Assembly (NCBI GenBank): GCA_012934845.2
Contig: WNNJ02002401.1
Span: 124,001-188,000, forward strand
DNA from: Pomphorhynchus laevis
Taxonomy: Eukaryota; Acanthocephala; Palaeacanthocephala; Echinorhynchida; Pomphorhynchidae
DNA: 64,000 nt
Direction: 5' to 3'
Below the pieces are notes generated by a model. It worked only from the letters and a program-made list of their open reading frames with translations, was not told the DNA's origin and ran no database searches. The translations under genes were made by a program, and so were the position numbers. Below, piece after piece: positions 36,290 through 49,857 of the stretch (position 1 is its first letter; each line of letters opens with the position of its first letter).

Positions 36290-37750
36290 TTCCGAAAAAA
36301 AAGAAATTTTCATCTGGATTATTACTGCTTGCGAGAAAGCAGTTTTCGGCTAGCTTAGTGCACTTGTTCGATGAATAGCGTTGCTTGTAAGACAATTGTA
36401 AAAGCATGGCGCTTTCATCTATAAAATGAGATTGCTTGCAAAATTGTACAGTAATTACGTTGAACAATATTAAACTCAACCGAGAAAAACTGTGTAAATT
36501 TAGAATACAAAGTACTATCGACCATGTTGATGACATAGATTTTTCAAAATTATTCGCATTCAGAATTGTGTGAATTGAGATACGTATAAAACAGCCTTCA
36601 CTATTTCATTACGGCTTAACAAAATAATAAAAGATTCACTATTAATTAACTTGTTTCCAGAACCACAACTAAACTTTATTAAAGAAGCTCGTTAATCCAC
36701 ATTTTATTGTGTCCAAGTTATTTTCTTTATTCCCTTTATAAAAGAATTAATAAAAATGTTCGCGTTTAGTGCAATCTCATTCAAGTGTTTGCTAAGTCAA
36801 TAATTTAATCAAACACTGTAAAGGAAATATTATCAAGCTTTTGCAACTTTACGAACTCTTTAGTAAGAACAATTAATTAGTTTTTAATTCAGAAAGATAA
36901 GATGATACAATTATTACAAAATTATTAATTTACTGCATGTTGTGACGAATAATTCATCTGAAAGAATCCCAACTACTTTCTTCACAAGACAGCACTTCGC
37001 TATCTTGTGATGTACTACATGTGCTGTACATTCATATGGCCACATTATGTGAATATTGACGTATAAATATTGGCGTATCATTATATGTGAATATTGACGT
37101 AGATGTGAATATATGACGTATTCTAGAATAGGCGCTAGAGCTTATGCTCACGCTTTAGCTAGCATTGAACAAGCGTGTGGTGCTTGTACATCACCTTAAT
37201 ACACTGATGTCGGAGGTGCTCTATTTCTTTCAAAATATATTTTATTTCATGGGAAATTTATAATTTTAATAATGATACTTGTTGGTATTAAAAACGAACT
37301 GATTGCAATTGTTAACACTGAATAAGCCATTAGAGGTGAAATTTTTGACGATAATAAAAATCTTCTTTAATTCTATCATAGAAAAAAATTAAATATTGAC
37401 AATAATCTTTCATATTAATAATTTATATTCCTCACATTCAACTCATTTGAATGTGAGGAATAAATTACATTTTGTAACGTGACGAACATTTGACGTATTT
37501 CGTTGATATTTGACGTATTTGGTAATTTAAACATTTTTGTTATTTAAAATAATATTAATTAAAAATATTAATTAATTGACAAAATATATTTTATTTCTTG
37601 GGAAATTTATAATTTTAATAATGGCACTTCTCGGTATTAGAAACTAAATGATTGCAATTGTTAACACTGAAGCCATAAAGTAGTGAAATTATTAACGAAA
37701 ATAAAATACATTATTAGATAGAATTAAATATTGACAATAATCTTTCATAG
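36290..37750 (-). repeat. Dispersed 1.45-kb repeat, copy B
   Basis: Reverse-orientation copy of 15600-17045. The shared part ends at AATTTTCATCTGGATT (36302-36317), beyond which the flanks differ. The 77-codon frame (36306-36536) is identical in protein to copy A. At the other end, copy B keeps a second internal subrepeat (two AAATTTCCCANGAAATAAAAT blocks). Confidence 0.8.
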
Positions 37751-38224
37751 AAGAAAATAACTTAGACAGCAAGTTTCATTCTTAAAAGAGCGAAAAAAAA
37801 GAATAATTTTATAGTTATTAGAAAAGTACAGCCAACGCAACCAATAAAATGGTTGTTCTTACTTAATGGTAAACATTAGTTTTACAATAAAAGGTATTTA
37901 ATTTACTCATTAATTTATAAAAAATTGAAATTACTAGTTTAAATCTACTTTTTGAAGCATTGCGTATAATATTTAAAGTAATTTTTGTGTTTGGACAAAA
38001 GCTTGAAAAAAAATTATAAAAAGAAAACAAATTATAAACATATTGTCTCAATATCTTATCATGTATATAATATATAGATACATATCATCTAATATAGACA
38101 TATTTATATGGATATCAATCTAAATTTAAAAATTGTTACGACGTTTATCAAATTTTAGTTTGCTTTTATTATTTTCAATTTTATTAAATCATTTTATTTG
38201 CCCCTTTAAAAGGCTCATACTTCT

Positions 38225-38270
38225 ACTATATGGCAGAATAATCAGTCTGCCATATGGTAGAAAAAAAATT
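38225..38270. repeat. Hairpin near the 3' part of the Rab escort gene
   Basis: TTCTACTATATGGCAGA and TCTGCCATATGGTAGAA are near-perfect reverse complements with an 8-nt loop, 35 bp past exon 38305-38373. Confidence 0.7.
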
Positions 38271-38304
38271 AATTATTAATTGAAATTATTAATTCAATAA
38301 TTAC

Positions 38305-41300
38305 CATCAATCCATGTACGTATATTCTCAAACGCAGCAGTCCGATTTTCGTCAGAATGTGCCGCGACGTACACTATGTCTATAACGTTAGTAATAATAA
38401 AAATGATTGTGACTAAACAACATACATAACGGCAACTTCGGATCTATACATATTTCCAATATCTCAGCAGCTATTTGGCTATCATCAGGAAAATAATGTA
38501 GAAAAATATTCTACAAACTAAGTCGCTTTACGGCTGAATTCATTATAAAATACCTTAGTCGATCCAGAAAGGACGCTTTTTCTAGTAATTAATATCATTC
38601 GACTAATTTGATGTAATTCATCAGGCTTATCATGCTCTACATACGATCGATTAATTATAAAATGTTGTCCACATACTGTAGTATTATCGTTGAGTTTAAG
38701 ATTTGCAATCCTTAGAAATAAAATTAGAGATTAGATTTTAAAACTGTTTAAATCAAATGTTTTTAAAAAATTACTTTATTAACATATAATAGGAAATTAT
38801 CAATCTTAACATCCGTCTTATTTATTAATAATTATATTTGCGCTGCTCAATTTATGATTTATGAATGATCACTTACGTGTCGAATGTAATTTGTATTCGG
38901 CAATGTGTTTATAAGACAATGATATATTCATCAAACAATTAATTATATTAAATTTACATATGATAGTTGTCATTTCTGCTTCAAATTCTTTCACCTGGTT
39001 GGATTTAATTAACATTTTTAATATAATTTTTAATATAATTTAATATAATTAACATTTTTATATATAATATAATCGCAGAATGTGTAAAACTGTGCTCCGG
39101 GAGTTAATAAGCTTCAGTTTCATAATTGTAGATGTTGCCAAATACCGGAGTTCGATTACATGCAGAGCAGACTTCTTTATCACTCCTAGACGAGCTGATT
39201 GTAGCCGGCAGCACTCATCAGTAGAGTGAACTACCATCAGTCGTTTCGGCTGCCTTTTGATATATTTAAAAGGCATCTCCGAGCATTTGCTTCATCCGAC
39301 TGACAATGACTGCTGGGTGGTTCGGGGCGTCTCGGAGTGATACATTAGACTGATGGAGCTGATGATCGAAGTCCAGTTTTTTAGCAACTCATATGGATTT
39401 AAAATCAATAGTAGCCTGTTTAGGCTCCTAGACCACAGTTACAAGCGATTTTTCGCACTACCAATTTATGTTAATAAAAATTTTACACATATTTAATTAG
39501 CTAAAATAGAGAAAACTAAAATTATATTCAATACTTTGTAATTCTTACAAATTACTTATTACATACTATGTAATACAATACTTTATAATTCATCTTGATA
39601 TAAATTATATAAAATCTTATAACAGTTATTTATTATTAATTAATTTTTTTTAACTATTTAGCTTTTATTTTGCATTATTTTTAATTTGCAATGTAAAATA
39701 CGTAGACTCAGTAAGCTTATTTAACATAATATTTTGAAAGTTTCAAATTTTAAATGTGCAGCTTACAAATAATTATGATAATATTTAATTTCAGGTATTA
39801 ATGATTAATAATGTCGTAATAATGTCCGAATTTTATGATACAAAGTATCACACAATTGTATACTAATAATTATCATTAAACCAATTAATTGAATGATTAT
39901 TTAATATTAATTAAATAATCATTATACAAATAAATTATCATGAAAACAACTTTTATAAAAAAATGATTTTAACTATGACAAACTCAAATTTTTAAAATTT
40001 GAAATTTTTTGTTTTTACATTTTGTCAATTTGTAAATTGTAAAATAAGTATCACGGATCCTCATATGGAGCTACATAAATCTCCATGTTCCGATTTATGT
40101 TAAAGCAACCATATATAAGCAATTATAAACGATATATAGTCAATTGATTATATATATTATATAATCAATCACTGCCTAACTAAAATATTAGTCCATATGA
40201 AATCTTACGCGTTTTTCAAGACTTGAATACCAGCATCTTAGTCAATAGTGTGCATAATTTGAGTGCATACTTGGAATATAACATTTTACTCCAAGTATAT
40301 AAATATATATATGTAATATACCAATATATAATATATGATATATGTTATCATTATTTGAACAAATTTATTGGCATATTTTATGAAATATAAATGTTAATGT
40401 TCAATATAAACATCATGAATCTAAATTTGAAACGCTTTAAGAAAACAAAATTTATTACAAAAATTAAGAAATGAAAATAATATTCATTTTTATATAGAAC
40501 ATTCGAATGTTCTATACGAAAAGAAAAAATTTTCCTTTTGAATGATTTATTCGAAACGAAAATATTTTCCTTTCGAATGTTCAATTCGATAGGAAACTCT
40601 CGAGTAGAACAATAGATATTTGTTCTATTCAACAAATATTTTCCTTTCTGTCACACTATTTGTGAGGCGAGATAGACTAAAGCGATTTTGTTAGACTACG
40701 ATATAATTTCTCATGTTTTATGATAATATTAGGAGAAATTAAAATTCACAATAGACCATTTATTCCGAATATACTTTCAGAGACTAGATGCATTCATCCT
40801 GTAAGTATTTTCTGTGTAACGAAGTGTATAAATGTGTTCATAAATATTAACAATTATTATCATGTATTTCTTTATCTTCAATGCCTTGAAATAATAGCTT
40901 CGTTCCCAGAGCACATATATAAACCATTCTCAAATAAAAATGTAAACATTTTATGTAAAATAAAGCAATATTATCTTAAATATTACAAATATTACTTTTA
41001 CAAATATTATTACAAGCATTTCGTCAATAACGCTCGCCTTAGGCTATCATTCTATCACACAATTTGTGGAAGTAGATAGCCTAAAATTAGAGTTATTAAT
41101 GCAAGCCGTTTTATCATAATTTTAATTTAATTTGTTGAAGAAGATATTCTCGTCTGCTGAATGCAAAGAGATTCCAAAATGGCCTATGTTATGACATAAA
41201 CAGGCTGGGATGTCACTAAGTTTATTGCACAAACGTTTTAGATCAACTGGCCAAATCACATTGATGAATTTACAGCGCGAAATGGTTTCACTAGAAAAGC

Positions 41301-44300
41301 GCTACCCTGGATTAAAAAACGTTTCGGAGTATATCATAATATCGATTGATCTTCTAAAAAGCCGCATACGAATAAAGGAATGCCATTATATGAGGTAAAG
41401 TGTAGAATTTTTGTTATATTAACGGTCCAAATTTAAATGCGTGTATTATATTTTGCAGTTGAGCAATATTTAATGTGGTTACGTAATATAACAAATACAG
41501 ATTAATTCCAGGATAAACCTCACGTTTTAAAATCTTTAGAAAGAATATTAACATTTGGCTCATATAATTACTTAAAATTAACAATTCCAAAATATATTTT
41601 TATTTCGAAATTTTTTACATTTTAATTTCATATTTTTTTGATTATTTTTTTTAAATGTTATCGACAATGCTGAGTTTAACAGTTAAAACGTTTTATCCCT
41701 ATTTTCAATAAATTAATTAAACTTTTATTTAATTATAACAATTATACATTATAAAATAAAATTTATTTATTAAGATTAATTAATAAAGTTTATTTTTTTA
41801 TTAAGTTTATTTACTAAGATTTGTTATAATCTGATAGAATACAATGATTAAAATTAAATCGTAAAATTTATAATTTTATTTAAATACTGATAAAACCTGT
41901 AATTTACTAATGCAATTTTGAAGAGTAGAATTAAATTGTAATTTTTCTAAATTTTGAGAAAGTCAAACATTTTCAAATAATTTTTAGCAAACAATCGACG
42001 ACATGTCGATTGTTTGCTAAAACAATTTTAGCAAACAAATTTTGTCGATTTTTTTCTGTAAAAAAGCAAAAAGCATAAATGTTTGCTAAGTATCCAAATA
42101 TACACAGACAAATATTTTAAAAACAAAACTCACTTGTTATCAATGACTTCTAAGGATTGGCAATTTAAGTTTAAGCAATACACACAACCATTGACCGCAG
42201 CCAGCCTTAAAATAACATCTACAAATACTCAGTGTCATATAAAGATGTCAATTGATGTACAAATCACTTTTGCTTCTCAGGTAAATATTAAGTATAGCAC
42301 TTTTATTAAAACAAAAAGTACTACACATTTTTATACTTTGAACTAAAGATAAAAACTTAGTCACGAAAAGTAAGATTTTGATTTAAAAACTTAGTCATTA
42401 TGGTTTACTAAAGTCGTGATACAAAATCACGATGTTCGTGTTGATAAAACAAGCAAAACACGAAGCAGAATGTAAAAATTAGATGGTGACAAAACTAAAT
42501 ATTTTAATTTTTTGGGTATTTTGGCTGAAAAAATCTAAAGCCAAACGATTTACCTGCTTTGTTAATAATGTTGTAGTCGACATATAGAGGTTATTGACGT
42601 ATCGAAGATAAATATTGTATTATTGTCGTAAATATAGTATTATTGATTGAACGATGAAATTACTTGTGACGATGCGATTAATTACATCGTGAAACTGTGA
42701 GGAGACAAGTCGAATGATTGTCAGATAATAGTAAAAAGCCGAAACTTAAAAAGTAGGTATCGATAATGTAATTTATCAATATTGAAATGTAGCGTAGATG
42801 CTCTTAGCAAATATTATGATTTAAAGCAGTATAAATGAATATCATTAATTTCAATAAAAATGAAACTCAACAAACCACTGTATTATCATATTTCAGCATA
42901 ATTTCTTTAAAGCAATAGCAGAGCCATTTACGGGAATTGCCATAAAATATTTGTATTTTAGATGTGGCTGAAAATCGATCATAATATTTTAGAAATTTAG
43001 AATAAAATTTAATATGCTTACCAATCAAAAGGAAAGTTAACTACTACAGTATAAAACACATCATAAATATACTATAAATATCTAAGTTCCTATTTCTAAA
43101 GATGATCTGGCTGCTGTTAGGGCACATCTTTATCAGACTTATACTAATTCTTCTTATCATTACTAGTTTTACATTCACTGTATGACAAACTAGTTTTGAT
43201 TACAGTTTTCCTTTCTTCATTTTGCTTTGATAGACCGGAAGTCATATATCCTCCTCAGCATGCTACAGCAAACACAACCGGTATGAATGTTGCGCGTTCA
43301 ATATTCACGCCCTGCGTATTTTCCAATTTTTATTAATACTATAATATTTTTCCAATATTATAGTATTAATATTATAATTAATATTATATAATTAATATAT
43401 AATTTTAATATTATATTATTATTTGTACTTCCTTTTTAATATTATAGTATTAATAAATGTTTTATATTTATTATATATTTTATTAAATATTTTTACTTGG
43501 AGGATAAAAAGGAATTTTTACTCTAGAAATTCTTATGGGTCCATTTCTTTAAGACATTGAACTATTGCGCTTTAGAAATAAAGATAAAACCAACTTCCAT
43601 CACTACAAGTCCGATAAGACATGCGTCCAAGTACATGTTTTATTACTGCTGAGGTCACTAGTAATTTTTCTCAGTTTCATTTTTGCCAATTTGTAGCTTT
43701 GACTTTCCAGCAACCAGTTCCTTTATTCGTTATACTGCATTATCACTACTTTATTGACTCTCTTGACTAGAAGTCTACTCTCTTGAAGTAGAAGTCTCTC
43801 TTGACTTCTACTTCTGTGATAAATTAAAAAATTGCGATACTAAAGGCATATTTTTAGTAAACTTTTATTGGATGAATATTAAATTCGGTATTTAATCCAT
43901 TTCAGAAATACTTACCTACAATATGCCTGTGTAAGGTCGCCACTCCCATATGTTGTCCAAATATACGGTGACTCTGAATATATCCCGATAGATGAGCAGA
44001 AATGTTTGCCTTGTTTTAAAGCCTAAGCTTAATAAACAAAATATTATAATTTGCATTGAAAACAAAAACCTGATTGGTTGAAGTTTCAAGTGATCGACAT
44101 GTACAAATAGATTCAAACAAATACTTATATATTTGGCCTTTAATTCCCCTCTCAGAAAGGAAATCATCAAACCGATCAGGACGGTTTTCGGCTAAATTAA
44201 CTTTGATCTGATTATTTACAATTAAATTCATAATTACTTTTGTCATCATTAGGAGTAAGTAATTCCTTTTTTATTAATTTCATAATTTTCCATTTATCCT

Positions 44301-47300
44301 CGTAAAGTATTTGCTTATCAGCGAAAATACTTGCCCTGGAACAAATAGCCTGTGTATACATCTTGAGACAGAGCAGTCACGAGTTGTAGATACCTTTTGT
44401 AGTAATCCATCAGCGTTCATTGCTACAACGTCTACACTACAAAACTCACAATATCTACATGCTTCTGAAGATACCAGATTCTCAATGAAATCATCACGGG
44501 AAAATAATATCTGTAAATTTTTAGATATACTTAGATAATTGGAATTTTTAAAACAATACTTTAGGGTTAAGATCAATAGATGTTTTCTTTAGAACATGCG
44601 TGGCGTACGACATATCACAATTGTCGCTTTCAAAAAGTTTTGCCAACGAATTTGTTAGCGACTCAGAACTGCGAATAAACAATAAAACAATAAAACAAAT
44701 CGAAAGTAAATAGATAACTGACCTAGAAGAAACATGATCGCACTTTACTGCAGCGGAATGAAACTGTTTCTTTAGTGAATGTAATTGAATGACATCGGGA
44801 GAAATATCTGCACTACTGAACTCTTCGAGTGACTATGCAAAACAATAAATTAACAACAAAGTTCAGAAAACAATACAAAATGTCAAATCAAAAAGTTCAA
44901 AAGATTCACTAATTAAAAACATATCAAATTTAAAAATTTAAAACAAAATGTCTTAATTAAGAAACTTGCCTTGCTACAACTATATCAATAATGTATTTAG
45001 TAATATTTTTATTAATATATTTATTTAATAATTAATATTTATTAATGTATTTTTTATTAACAAATATCAATGTATTTTTATTTTATTACAAAAATACATT
45101 TAAATTTTTTACGAAAAACCATTTATTTTTTAATTAAACATAAAACATAGCGTGAAATATTTCTTAAAAATTAAAGGGCGTTCGTATTAATCAATACCTA
45201 AAAGTGAACGATAAAAATAATTGTCTATTTTTTTAAAATATTTAATAGTTTTATATATTAGGTTATCATGAAAATGAAACTCACATCGGTCGATGTCGCC
45301 CACTTGAAAAGATGATCCAAGGTATAACTGACATTTTCAGTTCCGTAGGTGTCCATACTAAAATATATTCAGATATATTTTAGTAGAAGACAGTAGATTA
45401 ATTACATCAAATTAAATTCCTAATAACTGTTATATTATTATCCCAGAACGCAATACTGAAATTTTAGTTTTATTTTGGAACAAGATTGACGACATAGAAT
45501 GGTTTAGTAAAACTATTTTTGTCTAAATGGTTAGGAAACCATTTATGCAAATTTAACATCATAATTTCAGATTTAAGATCCGAAATTAAAATTATAAGAA
45601 ATCAATATCATTTATGAAATTAAATTTGCCAGTTATTTATTTTTCATAAAAGTATTCCACCTTAACGTATTTAACATCAGTCAGAAACTGAGACATAAGA
45701 AAAATATAAAATATGTGAATTTATTTAAAAGAAAGCTGTCAACTAAGATGATAAGGTGTTTAGGAGAAATGAAACATGCTAAAATAAAAAAAAATTAAAA
45801 ATAAAAATTGATTATAAATATGAAATATGCTATAAATGCTATAATAAAAATATTAAAATATGAAAATTTGCGATAACTAAATTAAGTAAATTATCAAATC
45901 GTTAGAAAGCATTTATTCAAATTAAGTTTTAAATATTACGATAGTAAATAATACGAATTACAGCATTTATATTAATATCAAAATATTAATATATCATAAA
46001 ATTTAAATTATCGTAATTACCGAAACCTGATAGCATAGCAGTTCCTCCTAATGACTTCTAATCCTTATTGTAATGAATCGTGAGTTATTTATTAGTCAAT
46101 TCATAAAAATGACTTTTATTTTAAATTTCAATTTTAAATTATAACTCGATATAAATATAAATTGTATAATTTTATAAATTGTATAATCTTATATAATTTT
46201 CTATTATTTATAATTATTTATCTTTATTTTTTATTTATTTATAGTGTAAAATTAGTAGTAATTAGAATATAATATAATTAATATAACTATAATATTAAAT
46301 TATATGATTAAAAAATATATTAATCTATTATATTATAATAGATAAATCTTTTAGATTTATCTATTAATCTAATAGATTAATCTATTGTATATAATAGATA
46401 ATATATAGATTATATAATTAAATATTGATTATCTATATATTATCCATATATTATTTATATATTATCTATATATTTTGTATATAGATTATATTATCTTTAT
46501 TCTGATACATCGTCATTTATTTATTAGTCAATTTATATAAATTGACTTTTATTTTAAATTTCAATATTAAATTTTAACTTGATAAATATTTCAATTTCAA
46601 ATATAAATTGTATAAAATCTTAATTATTTATTTATTTTTATTTTTGAGTTATATTTAGTATATAAAATACGAAGACTTAGTTATATGATCTGGTAATATG
46701 AAATATGTATTTCTTTATCGTAATTTAAAGATTTATTTAATCTTAAATAAACTTTAATATTTAATTTACAAATTGCATCATTCTGTAAAGAGAATGGGCC
46801 GACTGCTGAAAGTAAGTCATCAAAAGCAATTTAATTAATTAATTATACAAATGCGCTCAGTGAATGAGAAATAAATGTATTTCTATAATATGGATGATCA
46901 GGTTTTATTCATTGTCATAAGGAATACATATTTATTTGTATAGAACTAAATATTTTTTAATATATTTCTACTCTTAATCTCGCATTAAAAACATAAACTA
47001 TAAATAATTTAATATTTAAAACAACTAGCATATACAAAGGGCATTAGCCAAAATAAAGTTTAAAAAGAACAAAAATATTACAGATTAAAAACAGAAAAAA
47101 CATTGTGAATATGGTTGCATATAGATAATCAAGAAGGCACATCAGTCGTAGTCTGTATAATTTGTATCAGATAGTAATTCTATCGATGTTAATAGTAAGA
47201 AAATTGGTTGTGCCTTATCATTAACTGCATAAATTTTTTAAAGTCAAAAAATAGGCAATTAAAGTCACATTTCTGCTTTAAAAGCGATATTTAAAATGTC

Positions 47301-49199
47301 CAGTAGTTCATATCTGGTCTTCGATAAACACATTTTTTCGTTTCATCTTCGAAATAAAAATGTGGTTTGCCCATCAATTTTTATTGTCCATCAATTCTTT
47401 TTAATTGTCCGTACAATTCAATGAATATCTGTTATTAACAATATAATAACAATTTAACAAACAATTTAATAAACAGATTAACAATTTAATAAACAGATGT
47501 AATAATTTAAAAAATGATTGTATTTGATTTTATATTTAAGGAACTTAAACACAATTTAATCCGAAAGGTATAATTCAAACTTTACTGTTACATACTTAAA
47601 CAATTCAATTGCTAAACTTTCATTTAATTTGTCCATAAATGCATTATGTAATTTAATTAAAATCTGTTATTTTAATTATCGGAATAGCAACTGAAAAACG
47701 AATAGTAAGATTATTTACTCATTAAACATAGCAATATTTAAAAAGTGCAACATTAAATTCAAAATATGCATCATTTGAAAATTGCAATTATTACTTTCTT
47801 ATCAATTTAATTTCAAACTTGACTCATTTAATCTATTTAAATTCAAAAAAATTAAAAAAAATCTAATTACTTAAATTAAAAAAGTTAATTGTATAATACG
47901 TTTGCTACTACGAAAAATATTATTTTTTTTATTTTAAAATTATTATATTTAAATTTTTTATTCAAAACATTTATATCAAATACAACTATTCAGTAAAAAC
48001 ATGTATTTACAGCAGTAAACTAGCTTAGATAGACTACATAAACACAAAAATATCTAAATTAAGACAAGTATTAATAATATTTGGATTTAATAATATTCGG
48101 CATATTAATAAGATTTGGATTTAATAATATTCGGCATATTAATAAGATTTGGCTGCTACATCCATCATCTTTACAATGTCGAAGAATTAACATTAATTAA
48201 CAATTAACATTTAATTAACCCATTTAATTAATTAACTCATTGAATCAATTGAAAATTAATAAAAATTTTAAAAAATCTAATTACTTTAATTAATAAAAAG
48301 TTAATTGTATAAAACGTTTGCTACTACGAAAAAAAATATTTTTTTTATTTTTAAATTATTATACTTAAGATCAATTCTATTAATCTCAAATACGAATATT
48401 CATTATAAAAAAATTGAAAAGTATATACAATAATAAACCGGTTGAGTTAACAGTCTAAGACCTCATAAACCAAAAAATTTCTAAATTAAGATTAGTACTA
48501 TTTAAGGATATCCATATAAAGTGTTTATAACAAGATAATTCTTTGCCTCGTTGCTATAGAACGAGTAACAAAATTGTTTCACGACCAAAATAAAACACAT
48601 TGTTAAAACCAAGAACAGAGAAATTAAAGATTTATTAAAATATGATATTTGTACAGCCACTGCCAACATTTTAGAAATTTGAAAACAGTAACGAAAAGAA
48701 AGTTTAATGTTGTAATAAAACACTGAACATATATCACTTTATGGCCATAAACTTCAGCATTTTAAAAAACAAATTAAAGTTTCGAATTTAAGCAAAATAA
48801 ATGTCTGGCTTAAACTTTGGAATGCGAACTAAACTTTGTTTACTCATTTTGTAATTAAAAACACTACTGATATCAAACTCAACTTTACTTTTACATAATT
48901 TTGATTATAATCCGCAGCTTGGATATCATAACAACACTTTAGAATAACAATCCACATTTGTTTTATAAAAACTACATGGGAACAGTTTTTATATAAAAAT
49001 ATTTTATCTTACAAAGTACGATTTACATATAATGTTAAAATTAGCTACCTGTCTACTTGAAGAACTTTCTTTCCAGCAAGTGAACAAGCAGCAGCCACCA
49101 TGCTTTCAATTATACCTAATAAAACATAGAAGAGAAAAAACTTTCAGCAATGTTACCAGTTCCGACTATAACCGCAAAATTATTGTTTGGTAAATCCAT
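38305..49199 (-). CDS. CHM: Rab escort protein (REP, Rab GGTase component A)
   Basis: REP presents newly made Rab GTPases to geranylgeranyl transferase II. Exons: 49157-49199, 49049-49115, 45285-45357, 44723-44832, 44560-44668, 44394-44510, 44238-44349, 44070-44191, 43916-44022, then 38554-38710, 38426-38510 and 38305-38373, all in phase where adjacent. The N-terminus MDLPNNNFAVIVGTG..ES.VAAACS..GKKVLQVDS matches the REP/GDI dinucleotide fold. SRDDFIENL...CRYCEF, AICSRASIFADKQ, and SPYIWTTYGSGDLTQAYC match the conserved REP blocks; HQISRMILITRKSVLSGSTK matches the C-terminal block. Small introns are 44-54 nt. One segment after AYC (the AV.GG.Y.L block) and the final tail were not located. Divergence from vertebrate REP is strong. 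Confidence 0.8.
41196..41396 (+). CDS. Possible helical exon, antisense to the Rab escort gene
   Basis: Between AACAG and GTAAAG the frame reads ITLMNLQREMVSLEKRYPGL, KNVSEYIIISIDLLKSRIRI. It is charged and helical, with good splice borders. No family is recognised, and no phase-compatible partner exon was confirmed. Confidence 0.35.
41986..42020. repeat. Palindrome, 15-bp arms
   Basis: TAGCAAACAATCGAC and GTCGATTGTTTGCTA flank GACAT. A partial third copy of the arm (AGCAAACAAATTTTGTCGA) follows at 42029. Confidence 0.8.
42143..42282 (+). CDS. Possible first exon, antisense to the Rab escort gene
   Basis: An ATG frame reads MTSKDWQFKFKQYTQPLTAA, then STNTQCHIKMSIDVQITFAS, and ends at CAG/GTAAAT. 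A phase-compatible second frame follows AACTTAG at 42403 (SLWFTKVVIQNHDVRVDKTS). No family is recognised. Confidence 0.35.
45358..49048. other. Rab escort intron 2, repeat-filled
   Basis: Contains two copies of an AT-rich dispersed repeat (46078-46200 and 46507-46700) and a diverged direct duplication of about 210 bp (47850-48060 and 48260-48490) sharing AACGTTTGCTACTACGAAAA. A 31-bp direct repeat (GGATTTAATAATATTCGGCA) lies at 48080-48150. Confidence 0.6.
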
Positions 49200-49857
49200 T
49201 GATAAAAATTAATCTGGAATTGCGTAAATAAAATAAATTATAATTTGAATAGATTACGTGAATATAAACAATAATACTAAGGCATGCACTGCCATAAAAA
49301 TATAAAAAAATTTATCGTCCGTATAGAACCAGTGGTAAATATAATGACAATATTGTATACAAAAGACTGCTCTAAAATGTGCACTCAAACCTTGTTAAAC
49401 TAATTAAAGATTACGCTTGAATAAATATAAATTAAATTTATTGATGTGTCCTAAAAAGTAATGATTTCACTTTTGCACGTTCGATTTCCAAAATTCCCGT
49501 ATCACCTAAAACGAGTGTGAACCAATTTACGTTATAAATGCAAATGTTCGATGCAAACATTCGATCCCAGTGAAAATAGTAAATATTTTAATTAAAGGTC
49601 GAAATAGGGAAAAATTAGAATTTTTCCTAGTAATAATTAAGTCAACTACGTTAAAGTGAATGGTTGTTTTTTTGTAGAAACAGTTGCTTAAATTATATTG
49701 TTATTTAGAAAATAAAGTTAGATAATTGTTTACTATATTTAACAAAAAGAATGAATTCTACGATTCAAAGATTCACCAATAATAAGACAAAATTATGTAG
49801 GAAACTATCAGAACAAATTTAAAGCAAAATATCAGCTTGCATGTCAAATATAAAATG

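Larger units (their letters stand above)
38711..43838. other. Long region between Rab escort exons
   Basis: About 5 kb in which the missing Rab escort segment should lie. It contains a GC-richer patch (39060-39440) of unknown origin and a minus-strand copy of the TACGTAGACTCAG family (about 39700). Repeated TTTTCCTTTNGAATG motifs occur at 40530-40590, a palindrome at 41986-42020, and several exon-like plus-strand frames at 40.7-42.5 kb. Confidence 0.45.

Noticed and set aside
39190-39260. Minus-strand GGCAGCC-GAAAC ... CTGATGA-GTGCTGCC, resembling a type II hammerhead
   Set aside because: Only 22 nt separate GAAA from CTGATGA, too little for stem III, a cleavage triplet and stem I; no GTC is present.
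43241-43330. Minus-strand FAVAC..GGYMTS as the missing Rab escort block
   Set aside because: A TGA lies inside the motif, the spacing of GG and Y is wrong, and no suitable acceptor phase exists.
44311-44538. Plus-strand ORF at the Rab escort locus
   Set aside because: Antisense of exons 44394-44510 and 44238-44349, whose minus-strand product matches the REP family.
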